64,000 bases of DNA from an uncultured SAR86 cluster bacterium (GCA_902525735.1 CABZIF010000001.1:130813-194812); one strand, 5' to 3'; shown: positions 28,928-37,301, counted from the stretch's first letter. Made by a program: numbers and translations. The notes: generated by a model not told the origin, from the sequence alone.

Positions 28928-31189
28928 ATGTTAGAAAAAAACCTAGAGACCTGCCTGAATAATTCATTCAAATATGCTCACTCTAAGAAACATGAATTCG
29001 TAACCACTGAGCATTTGCTTTTATCCATCCTAGATAACGATGAGTCAATTAAAGTTTTGACTTCATGCAACGTCAATATTGAAACGCTAAGAACTGAATT
29101 GACAAAATTTATAGAAGACAACACGCCTTTGACTCAAGACGAAGCCAAAGAAATTCAGCCAACTTTAAGCTACCAAAGAGTAATCCAAAGAGCAGTTTTT
29201 CATGTGCAGTCCACTGGCGCCGGAGAAGTAACGGGCGCCAATGTTTTGGTAGCGCTTTTTAGTGAAAAAGAAAGTCAAAGTGTTTTCTTACTAAAAAAAC
29301 AAGGCATGAATAGATTGGATGCTGTTGCCTTTCTAAGTCATGGCGAAAAAAAATTAGAAGATGAGAGCTTCTCAGAGTTCACTGAAGAAAAGGAAGTGGA
29401 AAGTAAAACCGATTCAAACATTTCTAAGTTTGCTTTGAACTTAAATGAAGAAGCCCTTCAAGGACGTATTGACCCTGTCATAGGTCGTGAGAGCGAATTG
29501 GTAAGAATCACACAAATTCTTGCTCGTAGATCTAAAAATAATCCAATTTTAGTAGGTGAATCAGGAGTTGGAAAAACTGCTTTAATTGAAGGCTTGGCAA
29601 AAAATATTATTGACAAAAAAGTCCCAGAAACTTTAGCCAATGCTCAAATATTCTCTCTTGATATGGGGTCACTTCTTGCGGGCACAAAATACAGAGGCGA
29701 TTTTGAAAAAAGACTGAAAGTGATCTTAAAAGATCTTTCAAAAATAGATAACGCCATATTATTTATTGACGAAATCCACACGATTATTGGTGCTGGAGCA
29801 ACTTCTGGTGGTGTTATGGATGCTTCGAATTTGCTCAAACCAATTCTTGGCAAAAGTCCAATTAAATTCATTGGTTCTACAACTTTTAAAGAATACAGAA
29901 CTGTTTTTGAAAAAGATCGAGCCCTGGCCAGAAGATTTCAAAAAGTAGATTTGGACGAGCCTAGCATTGAGGAAACTGTAAAAATTTTAGAAGGTCTAAA
30001 ATCTAGATTCGAAGAGCATCATGAATTGAAATATTCGCAATCGGCTTTGAAAGCAGCAGCTGAACTTTCAGCTAAGCATATCAATGATAAATATTTGCCA
30101 GACAAAGCAATTGATGTGATTGATGAGGCGGGCGCAAGAATTAGGCTTTCTTCTGACAAAAAAAGAAAAACTGTGGGAGAACAGGATATTCAAAAAGTAA
30201 TTTCGCAAATAGCAAAAATTCCTGAAAAGAGCATCTCCGTCAAAGACAGAGTTTCTTTAGGTAAACTCGAAGAAGACTTAAAGAGAGTTATTTTTGGTCA
30301 AGACCAAGCAATCAATAAACTGGCAAGCTCGATAATGATGTCTCGAGCAGGATTGGGCAACGATGAAAAGCCTATGGGCTCTTTCCTATTTTCTGGACCT
30401 ACAGGTGTCGGTAAAACTGAAGTTTCTAGACAATTGGCTCAATTGTTAGGGGTTGAATTGATCAGGTTTGATATGTCTGAATATATGGAAAGACATACTG
30501 TTTCACGTTTGATTGGAGCGCCTCCAGGATACGTTGGTTATGATGAAGGGGGACTGCTTACAGAGGCCATTACTAAAAATCCTCATTCTGTAATTCTTTT
30601 GGATGAAATAGAAAAAGCGCACCCAGAAGTCTTCAACGTTTTATTGCAAGTGATGGATCATGGAACCTTGACTGACAACAATGGTAGAAAGGCAAGCTTT
30701 AGAAACTGTGTGTTGATCATGACAACAAACTCCGGTGCACAAGAAATGGCTAGAGAGTCTATGGGCTTTCAAAAACAAGACAACACCACCGATGGTTCGG
30801 AAGTAATTAAAAAAACTTTCACACCAGAGTTTAGAAATAGACTTGATGCCATAGTTCAGTTTGATTCGTTAAGTGAGGAAGTCATCCACACGGTCCTGGA
30901 TAAATTCTTAACAGAATTGCAAGCTCAATTGGATGAGAAGAAGGTAACCCTGGAAGTCGACGACAAAGCTAGAGCTTGGCTTGTTAAAAATGGTTACGAC
31001 GAAAAAATGGGCGCTAGACCGATGCAACGTTTGATCCAAGATAAAATTAAAAAGAACCTTGCAGAATCTATTTTATTCGGAGATCTCTCTAAAAAGGGTG
31101 GCGTGGTGCTTGTTTCAGAGAAGAAAGACGACTTGGTAATTTCGTTTGAACTTGAATCTTCAGAAGAAGAAGTCAAAGCTGATAAGTAA
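28928..31189 (+). CDS. clpA: ATP-dependent Clp protease ATP-binding subunit ClpA
   Basis: Hexameric AAA+ unfoldase that feeds ClpP. The 753-residue protein has the N-domain (HEFVTTEHLLLSILD), first AAA domain with Walker A VGESGVGKTALIEGLA (about 205-220) and Walker B ILFIDEIHTIIG, and the second with SGPTGVGKTEVSRQLA (about 488-503) and ILLDEIEKAHPEVF. It has no long M-domain, which separates it from ClpB. The base composition is slightly less AT-rich than nearby genes. It ends three bases before the convergent infA. Confidence 0.97.
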   Translation: MLEKNLETCLNNSFKYAHSKKHEFVTTEHLLLSILDNDESIKVLTSCNVNIETLRTELTKFIEDNTPLTQDEAKEIQPTLSYQRVIQRAVFHVQSTGAGEVTGANVLVALFSEKESQSVFLLKKQGMNRLDAVAFLSHGEKKLEDESFSEFTEEKEVESKTDSNISKFALNLNEEALQGRIDPVIGRESELVRITQILARRSKNNPILVGESGVGKTALIEGLAKNIIDKKVPETLANAQIFSLDMGSLLAGTKYRGDFEKRLKVILKDLSKIDNAILFIDEIHTIIGAGATSGGVMDASNLLKPILGKSPIKFIGSTTFKEYRTVFEKDRALARRFQKVDLDEPSIEETVKILEGLKSRFEEHHELKYSQSALKAAAELSAKHINDKYLPDKAIDVIDEAGARIRLSSDKKRKTVGEQDIQKVISQIAKIPEKSISVKDRVSLGKLEEDLKRVIFGQDQAINKLASSIMMSRAGLGNDEKPMGSFLFSGPTGVGKTEVSRQLAQLLGVELIRFDMSEYMERHTVSRLIGAPPGYVGYDEGGLLTEAITKNPHSVILLDEIEKAHPEVFNVLLQVMDHGTLTDNNGRKASFRNCVLIMTTNSGAQEMARESMGFQKQDNTTDGSEVIKKTFTPEFRNRLDAIVQFDSLSEEVIHTVLDKFLTELQAQLDEKKVTLEVDDKARAWLVKNGYDEKMGARPMQRLIQDKIKKNLAESILFGDLSKKGGVVLVSEKKDDLVISFELESSEEEVKADK

Positions 31190-31192
31190 AAA

Positions 31193-31411
31193 TTATTTAG
31201 AACGAAACGTTATTCTTCCTTTCGATAGATCGTAAGGGGTCATTTCAACCTTTACTTTATCTCCAGTCAGAATTCTTATGTAATTTTTTCTCATCTTTCC
31301 TGAAATATGAGCAGTAATTACGTGATCGTTTTCTAATTTAACTTTGAAAGTAGTATTAGGCATTGTGTCTATGACCTCGCCTTCCATTTCTATTAAATCT
31401 TCTTTTGCCAT
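31193..31411 (-). CDS. infA: Translation initiation factor IF-1
   Basis: IF-1 occupies the ribosomal A site during initiation. The 72-residue protein is full length: [13 protein letters not shown], the OB-fold core [21 protein letters not shown] shown here by its start and end, [27 protein letters not shown]. It lies after clpA on the opposite strand, an order conserved in many gammaproteobacteria. It diverges from a 37-residue peptide gene with only 26 bases between start codons; TATAAC in that gap may be its -10. Confidence 0.97.
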   Translation of the reverse strand: MAKEDLIEMEGEVIDTMPNTTFKVKLENDHVITAHISGKMRKNYIRILTGDKVKVEMTPYDLSKGRITFRSK

Positions 31412-31437
31412 ATGTTATTGTTATAAAAAAAATAATT

Positions 31438-31551
31438 ATGCCAGATCAAGAAAAAGATAAACAATTTAACTTATGGGGGCTTATCATTTTATTGGTCTCA
31501 GTCACAGTTTTTTTAGCAGTGATTAGTTATGTAATTGATTACATTTATTAA
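31438..31551 (+). CDS. Hypothetical 37-residue single-span membrane peptide
   Basis: ATG at 31438 opens a 37-codon frame: a charged head (PDQEKDKQ) followed by one strong hydrophobic helix (about 12-32) and a short tyrosine-rich tail. Its TAA is fused to the sixA ATG as TAATG, the same coupling used by real gene pairs in this window, which supports translation. I do not recognise the family. By charge the head should face the cytoplasm. It may be a sixA-linked membrane peptide, or only a leader that couples sixA translation. Confidence 0.6.
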   Translation: MPDQEKDKQFNLWGLIILLVSVTVFLAVISYVIDYIY

Positions 31552-32018
31552 TGATTTTGACTTTGATACGTCACGCCAAATCGTCTTGGTCAGACCTTTC
31601 CTTAGATGATTTTGACAGACCTCTTAATGAAAGAGGCAACAGAGATGCACCAAAAATGGCTCAGTGGTTTTCTAAGAATACTCAAGAGAAACCTATTTTT
31701 TTTTCTAGTCCAGCCAATCGAGCTTTATCAACCGCGAAATATTTTGAAAAAGAATTGACCCCAATTAAATTTAACGTTGTTGATGATCTATATCATGCAA
31801 ATTTACAAGATTATGAAAGTTTAATTTTAGAAAACAACCATGAGAAGCATATTGTTATTTTTGGACACAATCCTACAATTTCTCAGGTCGCTGAAGAGAT
31901 GTTGAAAACTAAATATGTCTATCTAAAAACTTGCTCAATCTGTCAGATAAATTTAGTAGAGTCGGATACCTTATCTGGAGAGCTTAATTTTATTAAGAGC
32001 CCGAAAGAGCTAACCTGA
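31551..32018 (+). CDS. sixA: Phosphohistidine phosphatase SixA family
   Basis: A histidine-phosphatase superfamily protein of 155 residues. SixA of E. coli removes phosphate from a phosphotransfer His (ArcB HPt, or PtsN/NPr system). It has the RHG-type motif LIRHAKSSW (5-13), the second acidic region and the late HNPT (GHNPTISQ, about 105-112). It follows the small membrane peptide with a one-base overlap and precedes phoB by 87 bases. Family is firm; the natural substrate is unknown. Confidence 0.87.
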   Translation: MILTLIRHAKSSWSDLSLDDFDRPLNERGNRDAPKMAQWFSKNTQEKPIFFSSPANRALSTAKYFEKELTPIKFNVVDDLYHANLQDYESLILENNHEKHIVIFGHNPTISQVAEEMLKTKYVYLKTCSICQINLVESDTLSGELNFIKSPKELT

Positions 32019-32105
32019 GTGTCAAAACTATTAAGAAAGTATTACAGGATTGCAAAAAAAATTCTTTTTTAAACAAGAAAAAACTATTTCTAGTAAAATT
32101 AGAGA

Positions 32106-32804
32106 ATGAGTAAAGAACACATTCTATTGGTGGAAGACGAACCTGATTTGCTTCAAACCCTTTCCTTTAATTTTGAAAGCGAAGGTTATAAAGTTTCAAA
32201 AGCATTGAATGGCGAAGAGGCCATGAAGTTGCTTGAGAAAAATGATTCCATAGCTATGGTTATTCTTGATCTTATGCTGCCCGGTATCAGCGGTTTAGAT
32301 ATTTGTCGACACATTAGAAATACAGACGACCTAAAAAACCTCTTGGTCATTATGGTCACTGCCAAAGGAGAGGAAGTAGATAGAGTGGTAGGTTTTGAAG
32401 TAGGGGCAGACGATTACGTTGTTAAGCCTTATAGTGTTAGAGAGTTATTGCTTCGAGTTGGTGGCATGCTTAAAAGATCCTCGAAAGAAAAAGACGAAAT
32501 CGATAAAGAAGTGATTGTTTTTGAAGATTTAAAAATAGATACTAATAAGCATAAAGTCTATATATCAGATAAAAAACTATCTTTAACCTCAAAAGAGTTC
32601 AAACTTCTCAAACATCTCTTATCCAAAGCTGACAAAGTTCAAACTAGAGATAATCTACTAAATAAAGTATGGGGCTATGACCAGGATGTCACAACCAGAA
32701 CCGTCGATACGCATATTAAAAGATTGAGATCAAAAATTGGAAAATACGGTGAGAAAATAGAAACAGTCAGAGGAGAAGGGTATATCTTTAATAAATTAGA
32801 TTAG
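32106..32804 (+). CDS. phoB: Phosphate regulon response regulator PhoB
   Basis: OmpR-family response regulator: receiver domain with acidic pocket (E10, D11), phospho-acceptor D55 in VILDLMLPG, KP motif in VVKPYS, and C-terminal winged helix with TTRTVDTHIKRLRSKIG. The 232-residue length fits PhoB (229 in E. coli). Assignment as PhoB rather than a paralogue rests on the abutting phoR kinase, the neighbouring ppx, ppk2 and pit genes, and Pho-box-like repeats ahead of the porin and pit. I see no convincing Pho box in its own 87-base upstream region. Confidence 0.93.
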   Translation: MSKEHILLVEDEPDLLQTLSFNFESEGYKVSKALNGEEAMKLLEKNDSIAMVILDLMLPGISGLDICRHIRNTDDLKNLLVIMVTAKGEEVDRVVGFEVGADDYVVKPYSVRELLLRVGGMLKRSSKEKDEIDKEVIVFEDLKIDTNKHKVYISDKKLSLTSKEFKLLKHLLSKADKVQTRDNLLNKVWGYDQDVTTRTVDTHIKRLRSKIGKYGEKIETVRGEGYIFNKLD

Positions 32805-34157
32805 ATGAATTTTTCTGTAAAAATAAAACTTTTTTTGTTGGTCTTAACAATTGTTTCTTCCGCTACTTTGGTTGGATATGTCATTTACAGAGGAAATGTT
32901 TTCTTAAGTGGAAATTTAATATTAGGATTCTATTTATTAATTCTTACTACTGTTGTTGCAACCTATTTCATTTATCAATATTTTAAAAGATTAGTAAATT
33001 CAGCAGCTCAGCTTATTGCCAAAAATAATATAGATGATCCTTCAGTTGCTTCTGAAGAAATTTTTGATGAACTTTTAAGAGAATCCAGTCAGGTTGAAGA
33101 TGAGTTAGTCTATTACACTAAACAAACAGAACAATTTAGCTCTGTGTTATCAAAAATGGGACAGGGAGTGATTTTGGTTGACAAAAATTATCAAGTTTTG
33201 TATCTGAATAAAACTATCAATGCAGAATTTTTCCCGGATTTAAATATTGGCGATAAGCTTTTTGAAAATATTAGTTACCCTCAATTTAAAAAATTTCTAG
33301 AAAAAGCCTGGAATAAAAAAGACTTAGTTAGAGAGATTTCAGGTCCCATATCTATAAAGACTGTTTATTTGGTAAGTGCTAAAAAAGACGATATCAGAGA
33401 TGAGATGTTGATTGTTTTTAGTGATATATCTAAATCAAAGAATTTTGAAAAAATGAGAGAAGACTTTATTGGTAATGTCTCTCACGAACTGAGAACTCCC
33501 ATTAGTGTTATTAAAGCCAATGCAGAAACTTTAATTGAAAATAAACTAATTAAAGATGACGAAAATGCAAAGTTGTTTACGGAAGCAATATTTTCTCAAT
33601 CTGAACGCATGGCAGTCATAGTCAATGATTTGCTTAAAATTTCAAGCATGGAAGCAGGGGAATACCCGATCTCAATTGAGTCTATCAATTTATTTTCGAT
33701 TGCTAAAAATTTAATCGAAGAATTCAAACCTAACTTGGATAAGAAAAAATTAACCGTGCAAAACAATTTGAATGAAAATACCAAAGTAATGGCTGACAAA
33801 GCTGCTCTGAAACTTATCCTGACAAATTTTTTAAGCAATGCCATCAAACACTCACCCAAAAAAGCTCTTATAAATCTAGCAGAATCTTCATCTTCAAAGG
33901 GCTTCGTTAGGCTGTCTGTTTCAGATGAAGGCAAAGGGGTGCCGAAAAAATACAAAGAAAGAGTTTTTGAAAGGTTTTACAGAATAGATAAAGGCCGTTC
34001 TTCGGAAACTGGTGGAACAGGTCTGGGTTTATCAATTAGTAAAAATTTAGCGTTGATGATGGGCTATTCTGTTGGAGTTGAAGCGAATGAGCCAAAGGGC
34101 GCTACTTTTTTTATCGATATAAAAGTCGATGAGGAAAAATCAATTCAAGCCGCTTGA
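32805..34157 (+). CDS. phoR: Phosphate regulon sensor histidine kinase PhoR
   Basis: The 450-residue kinase has two N-terminal membrane helices (about 7-28 and 38-58), a PAS-like region (about 112-210), HisKA with the phospho-acceptor H227 in NVSHELRTPISVI, and an HATPase domain with FLSNAIKHSP, SDEGKGVP and GGTGLGLSI. Like PhoR it lacks a large periplasmic sensor domain. It starts with no gap after phoB. Its end overlaps the convergent ppx by 13 bases inside a 17-base palindrome. No pst or phoU genes are present in the window. Confidence 0.93.
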   Translation: MNFSVKIKLFLLVLTIVSSATLVGYVIYRGNVFLSGNLILGFYLLILTTVVATYFIYQYFKRLVNSAAQLIAKNNIDDPSVASEEIFDELLRESSQVEDELVYYTKQTEQFSSVLSKMGQGVILVDKNYQVLYLNKTINAEFFPDLNIGDKLFENISYPQFKKFLEKAWNKKDLVREISGPISIKTVYLVSAKKDDIRDEMLIVFSDISKSKNFEKMREDFIGNVSHELRTPISVIKANAETLIENKLIKDDENAKLFTEAIFSQSERMAVIVNDLLKISSMEAGEYPISIESINLFSIAKNLIEEFKPNLDKKKLTVQNNLNENTKVMADKAALKLILTNFLSNAIKHSPKKALINLAESSSSKGFVRLSVSDEGKGVPKKYKERVFERFYRIDKGRSSETGGTGLGLSISKNLALMMGYSVGVEANEPKGATFFIDIKVDEEKSIQAA

Positions 34158-34159
34158 AT
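34143..34159. repeat. 17-base palindrome at the interlocked phoR/ppx stops
   Basis: ATTCAAGC-C-GCTTGAAT is a perfect inverted repeat around one central base. Both genes end within it, so phoR and ppx both finish with the residues IQAA and a TGA. It could form a short hairpin in either transcript. Confidence 0.7.
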
Positions 34160-35035
34160 ATTCTTATTTTCCTGTAGTTCTTTTTCCATTACTGCGTCAG
34201 CAATATTCCAAGAACTATCGAATAAAAAAGAGTTTGGAAAAAATTCAATGATTTCTATAAAAATAGCTATAGCATGTTCGAGTATATCGGCTCTGTCTTC
34301 TGGCAGAGAGTAAGAAGATACTTTTTCTTCAAAACTTTTATTGGAAAGTTCTTTTTTCAATACTTTTAATTCCTGTAAAGATGATTTTCTATCTTGTCTA
34401 TTGATAATTTCATTGATGAGTCTGGCATTTCCACCAACCCCAACTATATTTTTTATATTTTCAGATGGGATTTTAGTTAGCCACTCTTTTAAATTATTCC
34501 AATGCTTGGGCGAGTCTTTTTCTTCTAAAATTCGCACTGCACCAAGCGGAAAAGACTTTGCGAGATGTTTACCATTTCCTTGATAGAATAATTCAGTACT
34601 GCCACCACCTATATCCACCACCAAGGTTTCATCTTTTTTAAAATCTCTGTAATTAAAAAAGTTTAACAATTGCGCTTCTTCGTTTCCGGATAAGATTTTT
34701 ATTTCTATATTAGTTTTTTTTCTTATTTTTTTACAAATTTTATGTCCATTTGAAACTGTTCTCATTGCAGAGGTAGCTACCCCAGTAATTATTTTTATAT
34801 CTTTTTTATCAGCCTTGTCTTTGAGTTTCATTATGCTTTTTAATAATTTCTGTTCAGTTTCGGAAGAAATTTTTTTAAATTTGAATGCATCGGTTCCGAG
34901 TCTCACTGAAATTCTTTTAAAAGTATCTAGCTCAGCAAAATTTTTACTTTTTTGTTTTGATATACGATATTGACGATATTTAATTGCGTTTGAACCAATA
35001 TCAATACAAGCTAAGCGTTGAGTTTTATTCTGCAT
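34145..35035 (-). CDS. ppx: Exopolyphosphatase/GppA family protein, short form
   Basis: Ppx/GppA phosphatases hydrolyse terminal phosphate from polyphosphate or pppGpp. The 296-residue protein has the actin-like ATPase-fold blocks: IDIGSNAIKYRQY (12-24, where most relatives have GSNS.R), LSGNEEAQLL, VDIGGGSTELFY (about 141-152) and GVGGNARLINEI. It ends after the Ppx-GppA core, lacking the C-terminal HD-like domain of the roughly 500-residue E. coli enzymes. It is in an operon with ppk2 (11-base overlap), making polyphosphate turnover the likely role. Whether pppGpp is also a substrate cannot be told. Confidence 0.85.
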   Translation of the reverse strand: MQNKTQRLACIDIGSNAIKYRQYRISKQKSKNFAELDTFKRISVRLGTDAFKFKKISSETEQKLLKSIMKLKDKADKKDIKIITGVATSAMRTVSNGHKICKKIRKKTNIEIKILSGNEEAQLLNFFNYRDFKKDETLVVDIGGGSTELFYQGNGKHLAKSFPLGAVRILEEKDSPKHWNNLKEWLTKIPSENIKNIVGVGGNARLINEIINRQDRKSSLQELKVLKKELSNKSFEEKVSSYSLPEDRADILEHAIAIFIEIIEFFPNSFLFDSSWNIADAVMEKELQENKNIQAA

Positions 35036-35858
35036 CTGCCATAACTTTTAATACCTTGTATTGCTGATAACTTAAGTTATTAAAAGGGACTTTATTTATT
35101 GTTAAAGAGTAATCGTTAATATTCTCTGTCCAAACTTTTGGCTTTGGTAATTTTTTACCAGGATAATCAAAACTTCCTAAGATGTAACGTAATGCGTGAA
35201 GCACCGCTATCTTCTTATCATTTGCATTTAAAACTATCCAAGGTGCTTCAGAATAGGAAGTATTTTTAAACATTTGCTCTTTATACAGAGTAAAAATATC
35301 CCATTTGTCTAAACCTTTTAAATCATTTTCACTAATTTTCCAATATACCAAAGGACTATTCTTGCGCTTTTCTATTCTCATTTTTTGAGTTCCTTTTTCT
35401 ATGGATAAATAAAACTTAAGTATTTCTGTGCCATTTTCTCTGAGTTTTTGCTCCCAAGGCACAACTTTTTTCATAAATGATTTGTATTGTCCCTTTGTAC
35501 AATAGCCCATAGTTGATTCAACCAAAGCTCTGGTGTACCAAGATCGATCAAAAAAAACTAGTTCACCTATATCTGGTAACTGTTTCTCATATCTTTGAAA
35601 CCAATTTTTTGATTCTCTTGCAGTAGGTATCCCTAATTTAACTAAGCGACAGTGTTTTGGTATTAAATATTTAGATAAAACAGAAATGCTCCCAGTCTTA
35701 CCAGCTGTATCTCTTCCTTCAAAGACAACAGCAATCTTTTTTTTCTCCTGAATGATCCAATCTTGGAGTTTGACAAGTTCTATTAAAAGCTTTCTTTTTT
35801 CTTTTTCGTAAAGCTTAGAATCAATTCTCCTGTAGTTTGGTATATCAAATTCAATCAT
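35025..35858 (-). CDS. ppk2: Polyphosphate kinase 2 (PPK2 family)
   Basis: PPK2 transfers phosphate between polyphosphate and nucleoside diphosphates or monophosphates, usually to make GTP or ATP from polyP. The 277-residue single-domain protein has Walker A FEGRDTAGKTGSIS (47-60), Walker B-like LVFFDRSWYTRALVE (100-114) and the lid/C-terminal blocks RIEKRKNSPLVYWKISEND and APWIVLNANDKK. It reads into ppx. No ppk1 gene is seen in the window. Its promoter must lie in the 157-base gap shared with the porin. Class I, II or III cannot be fixed by eye. Confidence 0.92.
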   Translation of the reverse strand: MIEFDIPNYRRIDSKLYEKEKRKLLIELVKLQDWIIQEKKKIAVVFEGRDTAGKTGSISVLSKYLIPKHCRLVKLGIPTARESKNWFQRYEKQLPDIGELVFFDRSWYTRALVESTMGYCTKGQYKSFMKKVVPWEQKLRENGTEILKFYLSIEKGTQKMRIEKRKNSPLVYWKISENDLKGLDKWDIFTLYKEQMFKNTSYSEAPWIVLNANDKKIAVLHALRYILGSFDYPGKKLPKPKVWTENINDYSLTINKVPFNNLSYQQYKVLKVMADAE

Positions 35859-35910
35859 ATTTTTTTTGCGAAGATGTATTCTAGCTAAGTTTTCTAAGAA
35901 GAATTACTTT

Positions 35911-35939
35911 TTCACTTAATTGTCACATATTTTTCGCTT
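35911..35939 (+). promoter_or_regulatory. Candidate PhoB box upstream of the porin
   Basis: Three 7-mers at an exact 11-base pitch: TTCACTT (35911), GTCACAT (35922), TTCGCTT (35933), with AT-rich 4-base linkers. This is the architecture of the E. coli Pho box (repeats of CTGTCAT spaced by 11). The reading direction matches the porin on the plus strand; it lies 76 bases before the porin ATG and could also affect ppk2. Confidence 0.65.
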
Positions 35940-36015
35940 ATCTTTTCTATTTCGCAATCAAATCTCAATAAAGAGAAAATAAAATCATCAGGTATTTTAA
36001 AATTTGAGGAGAAAT

Positions 36016-37002
36016 ATGAAAAAATTAAATTTTTTGTTACTAACGATTTCAGTTTCTTTGCTTTCTACCAATTCATTTGGTGCACCCAAAGTTTATGGAA
36101 AAATAAACATTGCAGCTGATGATGGTAATGGAACTGACGATTATGTTAACAACGCTTCTAGATTAGGAGTAAAAGGTACTATGGATCTTAACAACGGATT
36201 GACTGGAATATATCAGGTCGAATACGAAATAGACCCTACCGATGGCAAAGCGCAAGATGAACAAACAGTTACATTAGGAACTGGTGAGACTGTTGTCACA
36301 AAATCTGCCATGATCGCAAAACAAAGAAATACCTTTGTTGGTCTTAAGGGTGATTGGGGAACAGTTAAGTTGGGATTTCACGATACTTATTTAAAACTGG
36401 CTCAAGGCAAAGTCGATTTATTTAATGACCTAAGAGGTGACATTAAAACTACTTTCAGTGGAGAAGATAGAACGTCAGATTTTCTAGGTTACGAATCTCC
36501 GATCTTTGGTGGCGGCTTTCAATTTAAATATAATTTAAGTGATGGTGGATCTGCAGCTAATGGCGGTACAGGAAATAGGGATGCTACTGCTTATGCAATT
36601 TCTTATAAAACCAAAAAAATCTATGCTGCTTACGCTTCTGAAGACAACAGTACAAAGTCAAGTGGAGAGGATCACACAAGAATTGTGATACAAGTTCCAA
36701 TTGGACCGGTTAAAATTGGATTTATTGATCAAGAATCTGAAATAGGTTCCTCAAAAGATGATTCAACCATGTTTAACATTGCTTGGAAAGCAACTGACAA
36801 ATTAACTGTTAAATTCCAAACTATGGATAAGGAAGATGAAAATGGTATTACTCAAGACGATGTAACTTCATTTGGAATAGATTATAAACTCGCAAAAAAA
36901 GTTAAATTATTCTTTTACGATACTGAGCATGAGGATGGCGTAATCTCTATTTCAAATCAGCCTAAGGATTACACTGGAATAGGAATAGAAGTAAATTTTT
37001 AA
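36016..37002 (+). CDS. Outer-membrane porin (Gram-negative porin family), probably phosphate-regulated
   Basis: A 328-residue beta-barrel porin. It has a Sec signal peptide (hydrophobic 5-19, cleavage near SFG-APK), then the first strand VYGKINIAAD typical of trimeric general porins. It also shows SRLGVKGTMDLNNGLTGIYQVEYE, FVGLKGDWGTVKLGFHD, and a C-terminal YTGIGIEVNF ending in Phe, as required for BAM recognition. AGGAG (36007-36011) fixes the ATG at 36016 rather than an upstream TTG. The Pho-like box upstream and the ppk2 and pit neighbours suggest induction by phosphate starvation. Selectivity cannot be told from sequence. Confidence 0.88.
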   Translation: MKKLNFLLLTISVSLLSTNSFGAPKVYGKINIAADDGNGTDDYVNNASRLGVKGTMDLNNGLTGIYQVEYEIDPTDGKAQDEQTVTLGTGETVVTKSAMIAKQRNTFVGLKGDWGTVKLGFHDTYLKLAQGKVDLFNDLRGDIKTTFSGEDRTSDFLGYESPIFGGGFQFKYNLSDGGSAANGGTGNRDATAYAISYKTKKIYAAYASEDNSTKSSGEDHTRIVIQVPIGPVKIGFIDQESEIGSSKDDSTMFNIAWKATDKLTVKFQTMDKEDENGITQDDVTSFGIDYKLAKKVKLFFYDTEHEDGVISISNQPKDYTGIGIEVNF

Positions 37003-37020
37003 TTATTTAAATTTAAAAGT

Positions 37021-37050
37021 TTTTAAAAAAAACTAGTTTTTTTTTAAAAA
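37021..37050. terminator. A/T-only terminator-like palindrome after the porin
   Basis: TTTT, A8, CTAG, T9, A5 makes a long near-perfect A:T hairpin with a T-run, 19 bases after the porin stop. The lack of a G:C stem makes termination strength uncertain. Confidence 0.4.
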
Positions 37051-37062
37051 TTAGTCTATTGT

Positions 37063-37091
37063 GTCTTTTGTGTGACAAAAAAGTGTCACAT
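37063..37091 (+). promoter_or_regulatory. Candidate PhoB box / inverted repeat upstream of a 41-residue peptide gene
   Basis: 7-mers GTCTTTT (37063), GACAAAA (37074) and GTCACAT (37085) are at an 11-base pitch; the last is identical to the middle unit of the porin box. The same stretch contains a perfect inverted repeat TGTGACA-N6-TGTCACA (37071-37090), so another dimeric regulator is possible. It ends 15 bases before the ATG at 37107. Confidence 0.45.
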
Positions 37092-37106
37092 AAGTTACTA
37101 ATAAAT

Positions 37107-37232
37107 ATGAATACTAAAACAGTTCTTAAAGACCAAGGATTAATGCCTGCAAACTCTCAAGCACAAGAGATGATGATAGTAGGTTTTATTTCTTTATGGG
37201 TAGTTTTGGCAGCAGTTCTTTATTTTTCATAA
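37107..37232 (+). CDS. Hypothetical 41-residue membrane peptide in the phosphate island
   Basis: ATG at 37107 opens a 41-codon frame: a soluble polar head (NTKTVLKDQGLMPANSQAQE) and one hydrophobic helix (about 22-40, IVGFISLWVVLAAVLYF). It fills most of the otherwise empty 401 bases between the porin and pit. The repeat-rich site just upstream suggests its own promoter. I do not recognise the family. A small membrane partner of the PiT transporter or of PhoR is one possible role. No strong ribosome-binding site is visible, which is common in this window. Confidence 0.55.
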   Translation: MNTKTVLKDQGLMPANSQAQEMMIVGFISLWVVLAAVLYFS

Positions 37233-37301
37233 ACATCTCTGTTAAAAACACCTTATCTCATAATTCATCCTAAACTAGCAAGGAAATGAATTTCTTACTA
37301 T

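Noticed and set aside
32019-32105. Pho box ahead of phoB
   Set aside because: GTCAAAA at 32021 has no second or third matching unit at 11-base spacing, so autoregulation is not supported by sequence.
36004-36015. TTG start for the porin
   Set aside because: AGGAG at 36007-36011 is well placed for the ATG at 36016, and the signal peptide begins cleanly with MKK there.
37071-37090. CRP/FNR site (TGTGA ... TCACA) upstream of the 41-residue peptide
   Set aside because: The half-sites TGTGA and TCACA are separated by 10 bases instead of the 6 of a CRP site, and FNR needs TTGAT half-sites. Kept only as an inverted repeat.
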